A DNA stretch of 64,000 nt from Gerris lacustris. Its lineage: Eukaryota > Arthropoda > Insecta > Hemiptera > Gerridae. Shown here piece by piece: positions 1-10,985 of this stretch (position 1 is its first letter; each line of letters opens with the position of its first letter). Position numbers and translations under genes: made by a program. The notes beneath the pieces were generated by a model that saw only the letters and a program-made list of their open reading frames with translations, had not been told where the DNA came from and ran no database searches. Location: assembly GCA_951217055.1 (NCBI GenBank), contig OX578279.1, positions 39,147,610 through 39,211,609 on the forward strand, written 5' to 3'.

Positions 1-155
1 GCCAGAGAGTAGAGTAGTCAAACAGATGTGGAAGGGAAACTTCAACCGTCGTAGAAAAGGAAGATGAAAAGACGGAATATAAACAGATCTCAACAAAATG
101 GAAATTCGTGGATGGAGAGCGTGAATCTTTGGAAGAGATAGAGGAAGGTTGATTT
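1..155. other. Intronic sequence, no feature seen
   Basis: Purine-rich (GA-rich) sequence with no ORF, splice-flanked exon or RNA motif that I can support. It is taken as intron of the minus-strand Dscam-like gene because exons of that gene occur further right and none occurs here. Confidence 0.4.
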
Positions 156-404
156 GGGGCGCAATGCACACAGAAGAGGCGACGGGCGCGGCGCGGGCGA
201 GATGCAGGAGGCACGCTTCTTCAAAATGAGTGAAGAGGTGAGGAAGAGGCGTGGAGGAGGCGTGTTTCACGCCTCACCTGTACCTCGCCCGCGCCGCGCC
301 TCTGTCCGTCGCCGGCTCTGTGTGCATTGGGCCATAGGATTACATGGAGGAGGCGTGTTTCACGCCGCGCCTCCGCCCGTCGCCTCTTCTGTGTGCATTG
401 GGCC
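156..404. mobile_element. GC-rich MITE-like element with duplicated right end
   Basis: The left end GGCGCAATGCACACAGAAGA is mirrored by the right end TCTTCTGTGTGCATTGGGCC at about 384-403. A second, earlier right end (CTCTGTGTGCATTGGGCC) lies at about 316-335. The block with GGAGGCGTGTTTCACGCC occurs twice (about 256-273 and 350-367), so the right terminus appears duplicated. The interior is almost entirely TIR-derived (CGCGGCGCGGGCGAG against CTCGCCCGCGCCGCG) and would fold on itself. The small ORF reading through it is a product of the GC-rich palindrome, not a gene. No transposase is present. The superfamily is not certain because no clean target duplication is visible. Confidence 0.7.
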
Positions 405-460
405 TAAGAGGCCAAAGCCGGCGCAAGGCTGTAGTGCCGAATAAGTAAGTAAGTAACGGA
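405..460 (-). repeat. SINE/LINE-type fragment with AAGTAAGTAAG end
   Basis: On the minus strand this reads TTACTTACTTACTTATTCGG followed by a CACTACAGCC...TTTGGCCTC motif. This resembles the block near 14000-14110 (TTACTTACTTAACC, then GCACAACAGTCC...GGGCCTTGG). The two look like ends of one dispersed insect retroposon family. The family name is not established from the sequence. Confidence 0.45.
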
Positions 461-2111
461 CTCACAAACCTCATAAGTATCCCGGAAACCGATTTCAAAA
501 TGTGCTGTGAAACCTCTAGAAATGAGAAATGTCAACCGACCAATTCCTTTAAGGCTTACATCGAAAATCTTCAATAATGTTCATAATCTGAACCACCCCG
601 AGTACGCGCTGCTCAGAAAGAAAATATGTAAAAATGAATTTTGGCCTAATAGAACACCGACATACCTAAATAAGAGGTCCAGAAGTAGCATAGAATGAAT
701 AAAACAAAACAAGAAAAAACTCCAGGTATTATTTTTCCAAATTTTTCAAAAACAAATGGTTGGCATTGAAAATACCTAACGATCTAAGTCTTAATATTGA
801 TAATTGAGATATGTGTAATAAAATTATAATGCTCAATTAGTTAAATTACTTGCAAGTGACATGTCAAAAATGTTTGAATTTTTTTACATTGACATACTGT
901 ATTAACTAAAAAAAACCTCTTTAATAAAACAGAAATATAATATAGTTATATAGACTCCACAAATAGGGAACTCAATTACACTTCTATAGGGAATCCTAAA
1001 GAAATATAGAAAAGATTACCTCTAAATCAGAAGCGTAAGGCTATTATGAATAATTCTTGAATGAAAACCAAGTACTAGAAAGACCCTGCTTGACTGTAGA
1101 TAATACAGGTCAGACCCATTGAGTTACATGTTGAACTTATCTTTCCACAAGAAATAACTTCAACTGTTAGTCAGTTAGCATTCTTTCTTGCGTCGAGACG
1201 GTAAAAAGTCGGCCCAACAAACTCAAACAAAACAGTTTACATTTTCGTTTTCCAGCTAATTTAGTTATATTTTTTTTATAAATGTCTCGAAAACTTGATT
1301 TTTCCCAGGAGGAGGACTTATATGGATAATTTTGTATTTAAATGGATTATAAAATCGTCAGAACAGTTTTTGAATAATTCCTTTTTTCAAGAGTTTTCGA
1401 CGTTTTTATGGAGCAGTGCCCCAAAATTCAAAGCTAAAATATTTTGCTTCGATTCACCAGAATTTTCTGAGAAAGTATTAACAGCATTTCATCGAAATTA
1501 CTATCGGAATAGGTAACGGAAGCATAGTGCTTCCGTAAGCCACAAAGAAAAATTTTGAGGGTTTCTCTAATACAAATTGTCAGGGTTTGTATCAGTTGTA
1601 AATCGAAATTTATGAATTTCTTTTGTAGATTGCATCTGAAAGGCGAGATATTTATATATTATGTTTTACTAGATAATCAAAGCGACAAAGATATTTATTT
1701 TCTCCTTTGTATAAAGGTATGTTAAGTCAGCGGAAAATTTTTCTCTTATGTTCAAAGCTAGTAAGGGCAGGGAATTTCCTTTATCACCATGGATAAACCA
1801 AGTCAATATTCTTCATTCTTTCCTTGAATTATTATAACATAAACTCTAACAATAAAAAAACAAAAAAAACAAAAACAATTCGACTTTAATATTGAGATAG
1901 TTATATTGATTGAACAATTCCGGACAAGGTATATAAATTAAAATATATAATTGTATATATGAGATGTTAAAATTAAAAAAGTCAAAATGAAAATAAATGT
2001 ACATACTACAGATTTAGTACTATTGTAAGTTTTATTCCATCAGCACAGTTACCTCCCAAAAACTAGATTAAAAATTCTAAAAAGTCTATTTAAATACAAA
2101 TTTAACGATAT
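461..2111. other. AT-rich intron, no gene seen
   Basis: No ORF resembles a protein family and no RNA gene is visible. At about 1512-1545 there is a short palindrome (CGGAAGCATAGTGCTTCCG) like the hairpin that starts the dispersed repeat family at 41608. It is probably a remnant of that family. Confidence 0.4.
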
Positions 2112-2113
2112 TA

Positions 2114-2801
2114 GGCCAAGAGCGTTAGCTCAAAAAAGGCCCTTAACGGGAAAAAAATTCGGGGAAAGCTAAATTTTGGTTTATGGCTTTATTTTGGTCC
2201 CCTGATGAACATACTAAGTTTTCCCCCTCGAGGGAGGTCGGCGTTGGCCGCCATTTTGAAAAATAGGGACCAAAATTCGGTTTTTGGCAAATAACTTCGT
2301 TCTCATCGATGATACGACAAAAATAGTTATTATCAAATTTGTAGGGCTTTAAATTGTCTACAAAAAAGGTTCAATGTCATTATACGCTAGTCACTAGTTT
2401 CGAGGCTATAGCGCCTCAAAGTGCGACACTTTTAGCGTATATTTACGTATTTTTACCCCTACCGGTTTTGCTTGTCATATTATTTATTGTTTCTGAGGGA
2501 CAAAATATAGCGCTATAGCTTCGAAACTATTGACTTTAGCGTATAATGACATCGAACCTTTTTTGTAGACAATTTAAAGCCCTACAAATTTGATAATAAC
2601 TATTTTTGTCGTATCATCGATGAGAACGAAGTTATTGGCCAAAAACCGAATTTTGGTCCCTTTTTTTCAAAATGGCGGCCAACGCCGACCTCCCTCGAGG
2701 GAGAAAACTTAGTATGTTCATCAGGGGACTAAAATAAAGCCATAAACCAAAATTCAGCTTTCCCCGAATTTTTTCTCGTTCAACGTCTTTGGCGCTTGGC
2801 C
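2114..2801. mobile_element. Foldback element, 688 bp, arms of about 300 bp
   Basis: The arms starting GGCCAAGAGCG (2114) and ending CGCTTGGCC (2801) are inverted copies of each other over most of their length. Examples are the CCTCGAGGGAGGTCGGCG block near 2226-2243 against CGCCGACCTCCCTCGAGG near 2682-2700, and GACGATACGA-like segments on both sides of a central loop around 2420-2500. A TA dinucleotide flanks both termini (2112-2113 and 2802-2803), as expected for Tc1/mariner-type insertion. There is no transposase ORF. Each arm carries a GGCCGCCATTTTGAA-type motif. Confidence 0.8.
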
Positions 2802-2865
2802 TATATAAGCAGTTTCCTCGGGAAAAATCTAGTTTCTGAGAAAATAGCTTTACACGTGGACGGAG

Positions 2866-2886
2866 AGAGACCGGGTTCGATTCCCC
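2866..2886 (+). repeat. tRNA B-box-like fragment
   Basis: GGGTTCGATTCCCCG is a textbook RNA polymerase III B box and T-arm. No matching D-arm or anticodon arm is visible upstream, so this is a fragment, perhaps of a tRNA-derived SINE. Confidence 0.35.
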
Positions 2887-3681
2887 GCCTAGGAGAAGTA
2901 ATTTTTATGATAAAGTTAAAAGAAATGTTCAATAATAATTATTAACTGAACCTAAGAAAACATGAACTAATAAATGGAAAACACGAGGCTAAGTAATTAT
3001 GAACTCATATATTAGAAAGTTTGTCTGAGTTGTCTCGGACCAATTTTTTAAATGTTGGCGCCTACTTTTTGTCTATTATTAAAATGTTTCATTGCCCAAT
3101 ACCAGCAGTTTTAAGAGCTAACGATTCCATTAGTATGAAGGGAGCCTCGTCCAAAACATATTATGTTGTGCGAAAATGTTCTGTTCGTGAGATGCTTCTT
3201 GTTTCGTTCAAGAGTTAACATATAGATATTTGTACTGAAGAAAACTAAAAATTTAACAGACAATTGCAAATATTTTATAATAATCAATTTGTTTATATTG
3301 CCAACTATTTATAGTCGTAACAAGTTAACAACCATCATAATTGTTTATTTTTAAAATAAGTGATCCAGTCCAGTGTCAAATATTTGTTTTGTTAGCTTGT
3401 TGCTTATTTTCAGAACAAACTAAAATTTATTTTTAGAAAATTAACTAAAATTTATTTCAGAAAATTAACTAAAATTTAATATTTTAGAAAATTGGCTAAA
3501 ATGTAATATTTCAGAAAATGAATAAAAATTTAATGTTTGCCCATTTTGTTGCAATTCTGGACCACTTTTCTAAATTATACCTCTCATTACCATTAAAAGT
3601 AAGGGTAGTTTACTCTTGGTATTTTTTTGAAGTTTTCAAGCAATTGAACATGTTGTACTATATTTTTTCAGGTTTAAGGGC
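2887..3681. repeat. AT-rich intron with degenerate short tandem repeat at 3418-3535
   Basis: Most of this is featureless AT-rich DNA. From 3418 to 3535 a degenerate unit of about 24-36 bp (AAAATTAACTAAAATTTA with variants) is repeated about four times. No gene is seen. Confidence 0.5.
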
Positions 3682-4078
3682 ACTTCTTTAGATTGTTACT
3701 CCCCTTAAAAAGAAAATAGACGGGAGTAACAATCTAAAGAAGGTGCACGCATTACGCATTGTTCTCAGGGTCGGACTGGCTATAAGGGAGTTCGGGAGTT
3801 TTCCCGGTGGGCCGGTCTGGTTAAGACCTAAAATAGGCCGGTCCCTTGGCCAACTCAAAGCTTGAGGGCCGGTCTAATGGAGAAACTCCCGGGCCGAAAT
3901 TTCTTCCCAGTCCGACCCTGATTTTTCCTCTTTAGACTGTTACTCCTCTTATAAAAACGAAGTGTGATATTCCTTTGTCCTAAAGTACATTGGGCTAAAC
4001 ATCACTTTGTCTTAATAGTTATTTGGTTAATTTCATAATATTCTAAAAACACATAGGGGAGTAATAATCTAAAGAAGT
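3682..4078. mobile_element. Small TIR element carrying a nested hAT-type MITE
   Basis: The outer ends ACTTCTTTAGATTGTTACTC (3682) and GAGTAATAATCTAAAGAAGT (ending 4078) are inverted repeats. Further copies of the same end lie inside (inverted at 3722-3741, direct at 3929-3951), so the outer element is itself rearranged or internally duplicated. No ORF. The inner 3766-3920 insertion separates its parts. Confidence 0.55.
3766..3920. mobile_element. Non-autonomous hAT-type MITE, 155 bp
   Basis: Perfect terminal inverted repeats CAGGGTCGGACTGG and CCAGTCCGACCCTG. The flanking octamers ATTGTTCT (3758-3765) and ATTTTTCC (3921-3928) match at six of eight positions, as expected of an aged 8-bp hAT target duplication. 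The interior is GC-rich and partly self-complementary, with no coding capacity. Confidence 0.75.
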
Positions 4079-5382
4079 ACCAGTTTAAGAACAACCAGGA
4101 GTTTTTATAAAGAATGACTTCTTTTCGAAAATCCAAAAAAATATAAAAAAATTTCTTTAGACTCTCTATCTTGGCACTGTATATACATACATATTTCTAT
4201 TTAACAATCCGTTTATAAATTTATAATTATAATAGAAAAGAACAGTATTATTTTATATTAACGTATAGAAAAAACTATATTTCTTAAACAGTAAGAAATA
4301 ATTAAGGGGTATTGTTATGCGGACTAGTAAATATATTATTCTTAAATATACCCCCTATTGTTTTATAAAGTTTTTATCTTAGTAAATTCTCTTCTCTTCC
4401 ATTTTCACCCCGGCTGAAAACTTAATTATAACAAACAAACCCTTCTTAATGATTTCACTAATGACAATTTAAAACTTTTTTTTCTTCTTGCCCTTCTAAG
4501 GCCTTTTGGATCTTAGGATTCTTTCGAAGTCAACTCACGCTTTTTTTAGGCCATTGACTAAGATTGATCGAGCCTTGGAGTTCTCAGATAAAGTTATTTT
4601 TGTTTTTTTGTTTTGCTTTGTTTTTTTCAAGAAGAATTAAGGCCATATTTATGTTTTATGTTTAATAACAAAACAGCAAGGGTCTTGTAGTTTACCTTGG
4701 GGAGTTTCACAATGGTAATGTTTCACACTAAATTAATAATTCAATTTTTTCGTGTATACTGTATTTTTTTTTTTTTAATTTCAATTTTTCTCCCTTGAGG
4801 AAAAAATAACGGCGAAAGAAACAAATGCTGTTTTCTTTGAAATTTTAAGGATAATACCCCGACAATAAATAAATAGGACTGTAAAAAATTAGAAACTTTG
4901 AACACAAAAAGTCAGAGATCGAAATTCGGAAAACATTTACCAAATTTAGGATTTTTTTTATTAGAATTGCCAACATATAGGCGGAAAGAAGCGCAATGAA
5001 AACTTTAAAGTGCGATAAACTCAATGATATAATTTTGGCCAATTACTGTCTAAAAGCTCCGACATAATTTAAATTACACTCCAAGCTTTGTATTAATTAA
5101 AAATTTTCAAAATAAATTTCAATTGAAGTCCACTAATCATAGTCTAATATGAATTAAATTATAAACTATATATTATATGGAATAGATCAAATTTCTAAAT
5201 GTTAATTTTTGTTTTTTAATTGTAAAAGTTTTTCTTATTGTATTGTAAGATTTTATTTTGTCTATTAAATTAATTAATTTTAGTATATTTAAATGGAAAT
5301 GACACTCTCTTATGGAGACACTTTAAAAAAATTTACCTTCATTGCACTAAAGTACAATACCGTAAGTAATAAATAAATTAAA
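4079..5382. other. AT-rich intron, nothing seen
   Basis: Long A/T tracts and low-complexity sequence. The short minus-strand ORF at 4845-5042 is compositionally biased and has no recognisable domain. Confidence 0.4.
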
Positions 5383-5425
5383 GACTGAAAATGACCTTAA
5401 GAAGGATCGAAACGTTTTGAATAAA
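5383..5425 (+). other. Degenerate hammerhead-like motif
   Basis: Reads CTGAAAATGACC, then a short stem, then ATCGAAACGTTTTG. The layout CUGANNA, helix II, GAAAC resembles a hammerhead ribozyme core. The position equivalent to the catalytic G8 is A, so this copy is probably inactive. It shares the GAAACGTT end with the copies at 16509 and 17912. Confidence 0.4.
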
Positions 5426-7487
5426 TTTAAATTTGGATTAATTCTAATTTATTTCACACATTAACATCCATCTACCCGAATTATCGTTTCAAATTGACAA
5501 GATGATTTCAACGTGTTTTATATGTAACGTGTTAATATTCAATGCATAAAACAAAAATAAGCAGAGGGCAAAAGCAAGATCGATAAATAATGCGAAATAT
5601 ACATTTTTTTCGCTCTCTAATTTTGTTGTCAAATATAATATCAGATCGTTTTCAACCAACTTTAAGGGATAACATAACAATAGAAACAAATATCTTAAAA
5701 AAAAAATCTCCAACACCAGCCCATAATCTCTTTGTTATTATATTTTAAATTGATTAAAAGTTTGTACTTTTTCCAATTTAAATTTCTTTTTAACTATCCT
5801 ATTGTAGAAAAAGAAGACGATATTTTTTTCGTAGTTAAAAACTTTTTCACTTTTTTATTTTTAAATAAAACAAACTTTTAAGCATTTCGTTGCTTAAAAA
5901 AAAGTGAAGATTGTTATCCAGGAGTTGTTCATTAGCTCAAACTCCAAGTCGGCCATTAATGTTCCACCCAATTTTTTCTCTTTTTTCCCCCCTTACTTTA
6001 GAACCTTTTTCTTTTTCCGCTCTGAGAAGTAGGAAACTTAGGAGGCCACTTTTACCTCGCTTTCTACTCCCCCTCCTCTTACCTAATACTGGATAATGTC
6101 CGCTCAGCTTGTTTGAAAAGACTTGTTAGAAAATGCCTGTTGGACCGTGTAATAGTCAAGTAAGGGGAATAAAAAAAGGGCGAGCTTTTTTTCCATTCAG
6201 TTGTGTTCTTAAACTTAGCGTTCCATTCAACGGTTCTTGTGTACCTAAATTCGCCGCTTTCATTCAGCGCTTACGGAACAGTTTAAGGATTGGGGAGACC
6301 CTATTGTGTTTGAAAAACGTTAATTTTTTAGAAAGAAACGCGTTTTTTCCTTCCATTTTTTTAACACCATTTTCTCCCCACTTTTTTTGTCGGTGTGGGT
6401 GGAGCCAGGTTTCTCTCTTTTCAATTCTCTTCTTGAACCTGAATAATCGTTTAAAATTAAGAAGAGAAGAATAATTTTTGGAATCCATTAGAGATACACT
6501 TTTGTACTGTTAAATTATATAACAGCTGTGACTTATTAGAGCACAAAATAATCGTGTATAAAATATATATAAAAGATAAATATTTAACAAAAAGTTAATC
6601 CTATATTTTAAAAGGAACTCGTCCTACACACATTTTAATTCATGTTACAAACTAAAATTTTAACACATTTTTCATTTTAAGTTTAGTGTAGTTTTTAAAC
6701 AAATACATCGAAGTTAGTCACTTTAGACCTAGACCTCTTCAATAAAGTGTCGAGATTAAGTGTGCAACACTTAGCCGCAGCTTAACACGTAGCCAGTGTA
6801 GGAGTTATCTGGTCCAGATGTGAACCACTTTTTAACTCCTGCACTAACCCTTCCACCCTTTCTTGTCCTACCACTTAAGATGACCACTTCTTATGAAAGC
6901 TGGAGTTGTAGAATAAACTTACTTTTAATGAAAATATTTCTCTGTTTATTCTAAAACCAATGTAATACCAACTTGATGTAGTTGATATTTATATAAATAT
7001 GCTTAAGAATCATAGTACCTTTAACTTTATCAAAGCTTCGAAAATAACAAGCTTCAACGTTAAAAATATAAAATCATTCATGATAAACTAAAATAATCAA
7101 AAGGGTGCAAATAGTAATAATAATGCGGTAGTAAGCACAACACTGATAAAGATATTGTTGTGATGAGTAAAATTCTTAAGTCTCTAAGAATAAGTTACAC
7201 GTCATGAATGTCATATCTTTAGTAAAACTGAGCCCGTAGGTGGATATTAAATTAATATTTTTAAATATGCGCATGTATTATCACTGAATAATTAATATTA
7301 TCTATTTTTTCTAGTCATTTGCTCAATGATGGACTTAACTAAAGTAACTGATCACATATCAAGTCCACAATAGTAATCCTACAAAACTTAGATTATTTAC
7401 CATAGTTAATAAAATATTTAAAAAGATTTATTTAGTTTTGCAATTCAAATTTCTTAGAAACTTTTTGTATTCATAATTTCCTTCTGT
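5426..7487. other. AT-rich intron, nothing seen
   Basis: No exon with Ig-like coding, no RNA gene and no element with clear ends. The ORFs around 5911-6488 are pyrimidine-rich low-complexity translations without domains. Confidence 0.4.
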
Positions 7488-8205
7488 GCTTACTAATGGT
7501 AACAGAAGCTATGTGATCTTTCTGTAAATAGACCTTTTTTTATGTCTCATATTTCAAAAATTCTAAGATAGAAATCCTATTCAGACATCAGGAAACCTTT
7601 TTGATCCCATTGCCGTCTGTCGGTTTGTCCTTCAATCTTTTCAATGGTAGGTCAAAATTAGCCCTATTATAATGGTATCATATAATGAAAGAGGTGTAAT
7701 TCAATAACCAAACAACGTCTTCACACACAAAATTGTAATTGAAGCAATTGACCGGTTTCGGCTGTTCTAAAGCAGCCTTCCTCAGATAACCTAGAGGTTA
7801 CTGAATCGACTTCGAAAGTAAAAGTTCACTTGTACTTTTGTAGTCGATCCAGTAACCTCTAAGTTATTTGAAGAAGGCTGCTTCAGAACAGACGATACCG
7901 GTCAATTGTTTCAATTACAATTTTGTGTGTGAAGACGTTGTTTGGATTGAACTACACCTCTTTCATGATGAGTCCCTATCACACATAAGGGAAAACAAAG
8001 TCCAGGTATCATAGAAGTTGCAATATTAATTATTATTTATCATTTTTGATTTATCAATAGCACATATCTCTTTTGCACACAAAAATACATTTATTTATAC
8101 CTAAATCTTCAAAAGTATTCATCCGATTTTTAAGAAATTTGGATGGTTTCACGAAAGTAGCCCACAGATAACCCCAGATTTCAACTACCTGCGCTTAGTC
8201 GACAT
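7488..8205 (+). repeat. Dispersed repeat family A copy, split by palindromic insertion
   Basis: The left part (about 7488-7680) has GGTAACAGAAGCTATGTGAT and CAGACATCAGGAAACC, and the right part (about 8050-8205) has TACATTTATTTATACC and GGTTTCACGAAAGTAGCC. These are the same blocks in the same order as the copies at 33330-33790 and 41608-42020. The palindromic element at 7685-7976 interrupts the copy. No ORF is preserved. Confidence 0.65.
7685..7976. mobile_element. Palindromic element with hammerhead-like core in each arm
   Basis: Inverted arms begin ATGAAAGAGGTGTA and end TACACCTCTTTCAT, giving about 292 bp in all. In the left arm the minus strand (7785-7745) reads CTGAGGA, A, GGCTG-loop-CAGCC, GAAA, CCGGTC, a near-complete hammerhead-type core. 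The right-arm copy (plus strand, about 7866-7908) has decayed to TTTGAAGA and CGATACC. No protein is encoded. Confidence 0.7.
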
Positions 8206-8749
8206 TGCTAATTTGATACTTTTATTCGTGTACAAAATAAAAAAAATGATGTCAGATTAAATAAGGGGGAATTAAATACATTTTTACAATAATGAGTATA
8301 GTAAAACCATAAAATCATTTATGTATGGTCGCGTGGAAGCTACGAGCCAGGCGAATTGTCAAACTTAATTGCTACGTTATTTTCTCTTTTAAAAGCATTA
8401 TATGCAATTAAATAGATTAGGTCATCTTTAACACTTTCAAGCAATATCACTGTTGGTTTAAAAACATGTATTTGAAACATATGTCTGTCTTAAAGAATAA
8501 ACACTTTTTGCTCTCCCAGGCACAGGAACAGAGATATTAAGTAAACGCCGAAAAAAGTCCAACATTTTCGGTCATTTTTCAACATATAATCTGCTGGCAC
8601 AGGTATTTTACAGTTACAAAATTTGTTTCTTACTATTGGCTTAGGTCCTAACAACACGTAACAAATTTTGAACTACATGACATTTTTTAGGGTCCAGCAC
8701 TTTATTGTGTCTAATTTGACTCGACAGTAAAGAAAGATAGAAATGTTAC
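8206..8749. other. Intron downstream of Dscam-like exon C
   Basis: This is the start of the intron after the exon ending at 8750 (donor GTAACA at 8749-8744). No following exon of the gene is found between here and position 1, so the intron is longer than 8.7 kb. Confidence 0.5.
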
Positions 8750-8901
8750 CTCCAAGTTGAAGTTGTGCGGATGCTTGAGCTGTATCGCCACTGGCTCTTC
8801 TTGCTATACACTGGTACATCCCCTGATCCTCTCTACTTACACCACTGATTACTAAAACTTCTCCATTACTCCTTCCCGGCAGAACACGTCCATCTTTGTA
8901 C
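8750..8901 (-). CDS. Dscam: Dscam-like exon C (C-terminal half of Ig4-type domain)
   Basis: A 152-nt internal exon on the minus strand. Its acceptor (TGTCTGCAG) ends at 8902 and its donor (GTAACA) begins at 8749. One base completes the Trp codon split with exon B, 50 codons follow, then one base of the next split codon. It encodes YKDGRVLPGR at the start, the second Ig cysteine in EDQGMYQC (residue 31), and ends ASAQLQLG. In Dscam proteins the equivalent segment closes the fourth Ig domain, a KEDKGMYQC-like strand F followed by an ASAELKLG-like strand G. Dscam-family receptors are cell-surface adhesion proteins with Ig and fibronectin III domains, acting in neuronal self-avoidance and wiring. 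I infer that role here. The paralogue (Dscam1 to Dscam4) is not settled; the sequence looks more like the non-hypervariable group. The start of translation is not in the window. Confidence 0.92.
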
Positions 8902-9123
8902 CTGCAGACATCAAATGTCCATAACGTTAATTGTTTATTGATGAACAATAAATTTTCTTGAAGAAATAATAAGGAACCATTTTAATTGTTCAGATTTTTT
9001 TACTAAAAGTAAAATTAAATAATGCTAAATGTAGTACTTTTGGGGGCTGGAACAAATCAGAAACCCAAATAATTTTTAAAATAATGGAAACCGTGTAGTT
9101 GATTATTTTCTACTAAAGCTTAC

Positions 9124-9411
9124 CACGTGATGAGGTGAGGTGCAGCAAAGTGAGATACAGTACACCTGAATTCAGCGGTACCGCCTACTGGAGCTGTGAG
9201 AAGTTGCGGCGATAATTCTAAAACAAGTGGCTGCGCTACCATAAGACGTATCTCAGCCGAAGTCTGGCCGGCTACATTAGAAGCTGAACAGCGATAAGTA
9301 CCGGAATCCTCTTCAGTAACTGCTTCTATGGCTAACACGGGACCCATGATTCTAGTTCGAGGTCCTCCTATCACACTAGTCGGCTCATAACCACCATTTG
9401 AACGGTACCAC
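9124..9411 (-). CDS. Dscam: Dscam-like exon B (end of Ig3-type, start of Ig4-type domain)
   Basis: A 288-nt internal exon on the minus strand. Its acceptor (CATTTTGCAG, ending 9412) follows a pyrimidine-rich tract and its donor is GTAAGC (from 9123). One base completes the Arg codon begun in exon A, 95 codons follow, and two bases of a Trp codon are completed in exon C. The protein starts WYRSNGGYEP, directly after the PEYR of exon A. It has the strand-F signature EDSGTYRC (cysteine at residue 41 of the exon) and the inter-domain linker VAQPLVLELSP. The first cysteine of the next Ig domain is in AEFRC (residue 83) and the exon ends PHLIT. One domain's C-terminal half is thus joined to the next domain's N-terminal half, as in the Dscam1 exon that follows variable exon 6. 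It is separated from exon C by a 222-bp intron and from exon A by 35.7 kb. No stop or frameshift is present. Confidence 0.94.
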
Positions 9412-10985
9412 CTGCAAAATGAAAAGAATAAACTGACTATATTAAATTTATAAAACTAGTGTTTTTGTAAAGCTAATAGTAGGTTAAACTTCTTAGCTTG
9501 AATTTTTAAAAAATGCTGTAATTCAAGTTAATTATTTTCTACTTTTGTCTTGACAATAAATATACCTTTGAAATTAAATAATTTGAAAATATATTAATCC
9601 TAATACAAATTCTAAACATTTTATATAATCGTAATTTATACAATTTTAATTCATTAGTCAAATATAAATGAACTATTCCTACAATCATATTTATTTTTTA
9701 CTAGAAAAGATAAAAAATTAATGATCATGTCTTATTCAATGAATCTTTTTCGCTTTTCGAATAAAAAGAACAAAATTAAAAAATTAAAGAAATAAATTCA
9801 GTTTTCAAATTAAAAGAGTTAGGAAAGTGAAAACAAGAAGAAAAAATTAAATAAGTTAAAAATAAAAATATACTAAAGAGAGTAAGTTAATCTTTCTTTC
9901 CTTCATTTTAATTTAATCTTAGTCACTTTTTATAATGTTTACTTTCTGAAAGGAGATATTTTAATAATATTTTTTTTAGAAATATAAACTACTTAATGAC
10001 TCGTAAAGAAAGGAAATTCGATGAAAAAATGAAATAGAAGATTTTTTTTCGAAACAAGAAATAAAAATTGAATACGATAAATAAATTGGTAATTGAATAA
10101 CAAAAAGAAAAATAAAATTACATCCAGAAGATTTTTCTAAAATATAAATTAAAAGCACGGACTGTTATAAATCATCAAATTTACACGTTTATAGATGCGA
10201 TAATTAGCGACAAATTAATTCGTTACACTCTCATAGAATTCGAACACTGTTAGGTTTTTTTTTTGTGGGTTCCAGGATGAGTGCTTTTAGCTGGTATCCG
10301 TTTTTTACTCTCTCATATACGTAGTATATATAAAAAGAAAGTATTGTGATAGCGCGAAAATTCAATTACTCGTACGAGATTTTAATGAATTTGCACGTTT
10401 TGAGGTCCCCTGAGTCAAAATGTCTGTCTGAAGCCTGTAGTCTTTGCAGGCGCTTTTATTATTAAAATCCAACAATCGCAGATAAAGTGCGGTACGCAAC
10501 TCGTGCGAAAACTGCATTTTGCTTTGCTCCTGTGGTTTTACTACCCTCGCTATCTATCGCTCGGATGCAAACTCCACACTCGCATGCAAAATGCTACTTT
10601 CCGCACTAGACGCGTAATGTACTATTGGGAGAAATCACATAAAAAAAAAATTATTTCTCATAAACGGTTCCGACGATCTTGATTAAAAAAGTCTAAAAAA
10701 TAGTCCATTTAAATACGAATCTAACCATATAGTCGTTTTTCCACCTGTAAACCACCACCACAATTTAAATGTGTTTAAAAACAAATAGATTAAATTAGAC
10801 ATTATTGGGTTTAAATCCAGTCTAAACCATGTATATAAGAAAGTTTTGTTCGACTTGGTAGAACCGATTTTTTTTTACCATTAACTACTTTAGGTGTTAA
10901 AAAAGTTTGAACACAAAAATCAAAAATATAGATATTAACGATTGATTCAAAGTATATTAAATGTAAACTAAAGAAAGAGTTGGAA
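9412..10985. other. AT-rich intron (3' end of the 35.7-kb intron)
   Basis: Very AT-rich and without genes. At about 10480-10620 there is a patch with GTGCGGTACGCAACTCG and TTTCCGCACTAGACGCG. This may be the remnant of a TIR element, but I cannot define its ends. Confidence 0.4.

Noticed and set aside
154..444. 96-aa ORF
   Set aside because: It reads through a GC-rich palindromic MITE; composition (Arg/Gly/Ala-rich) follows the inverted repeats and there is no domain.
8673..8948. Full 91-aa ORF as the exon
   Set aside because: The ORF extends past the splice sites into intron at both ends; the acceptor at 8902 and donor at 8749 join in phase with exon B, so the exon is 8750-8901.
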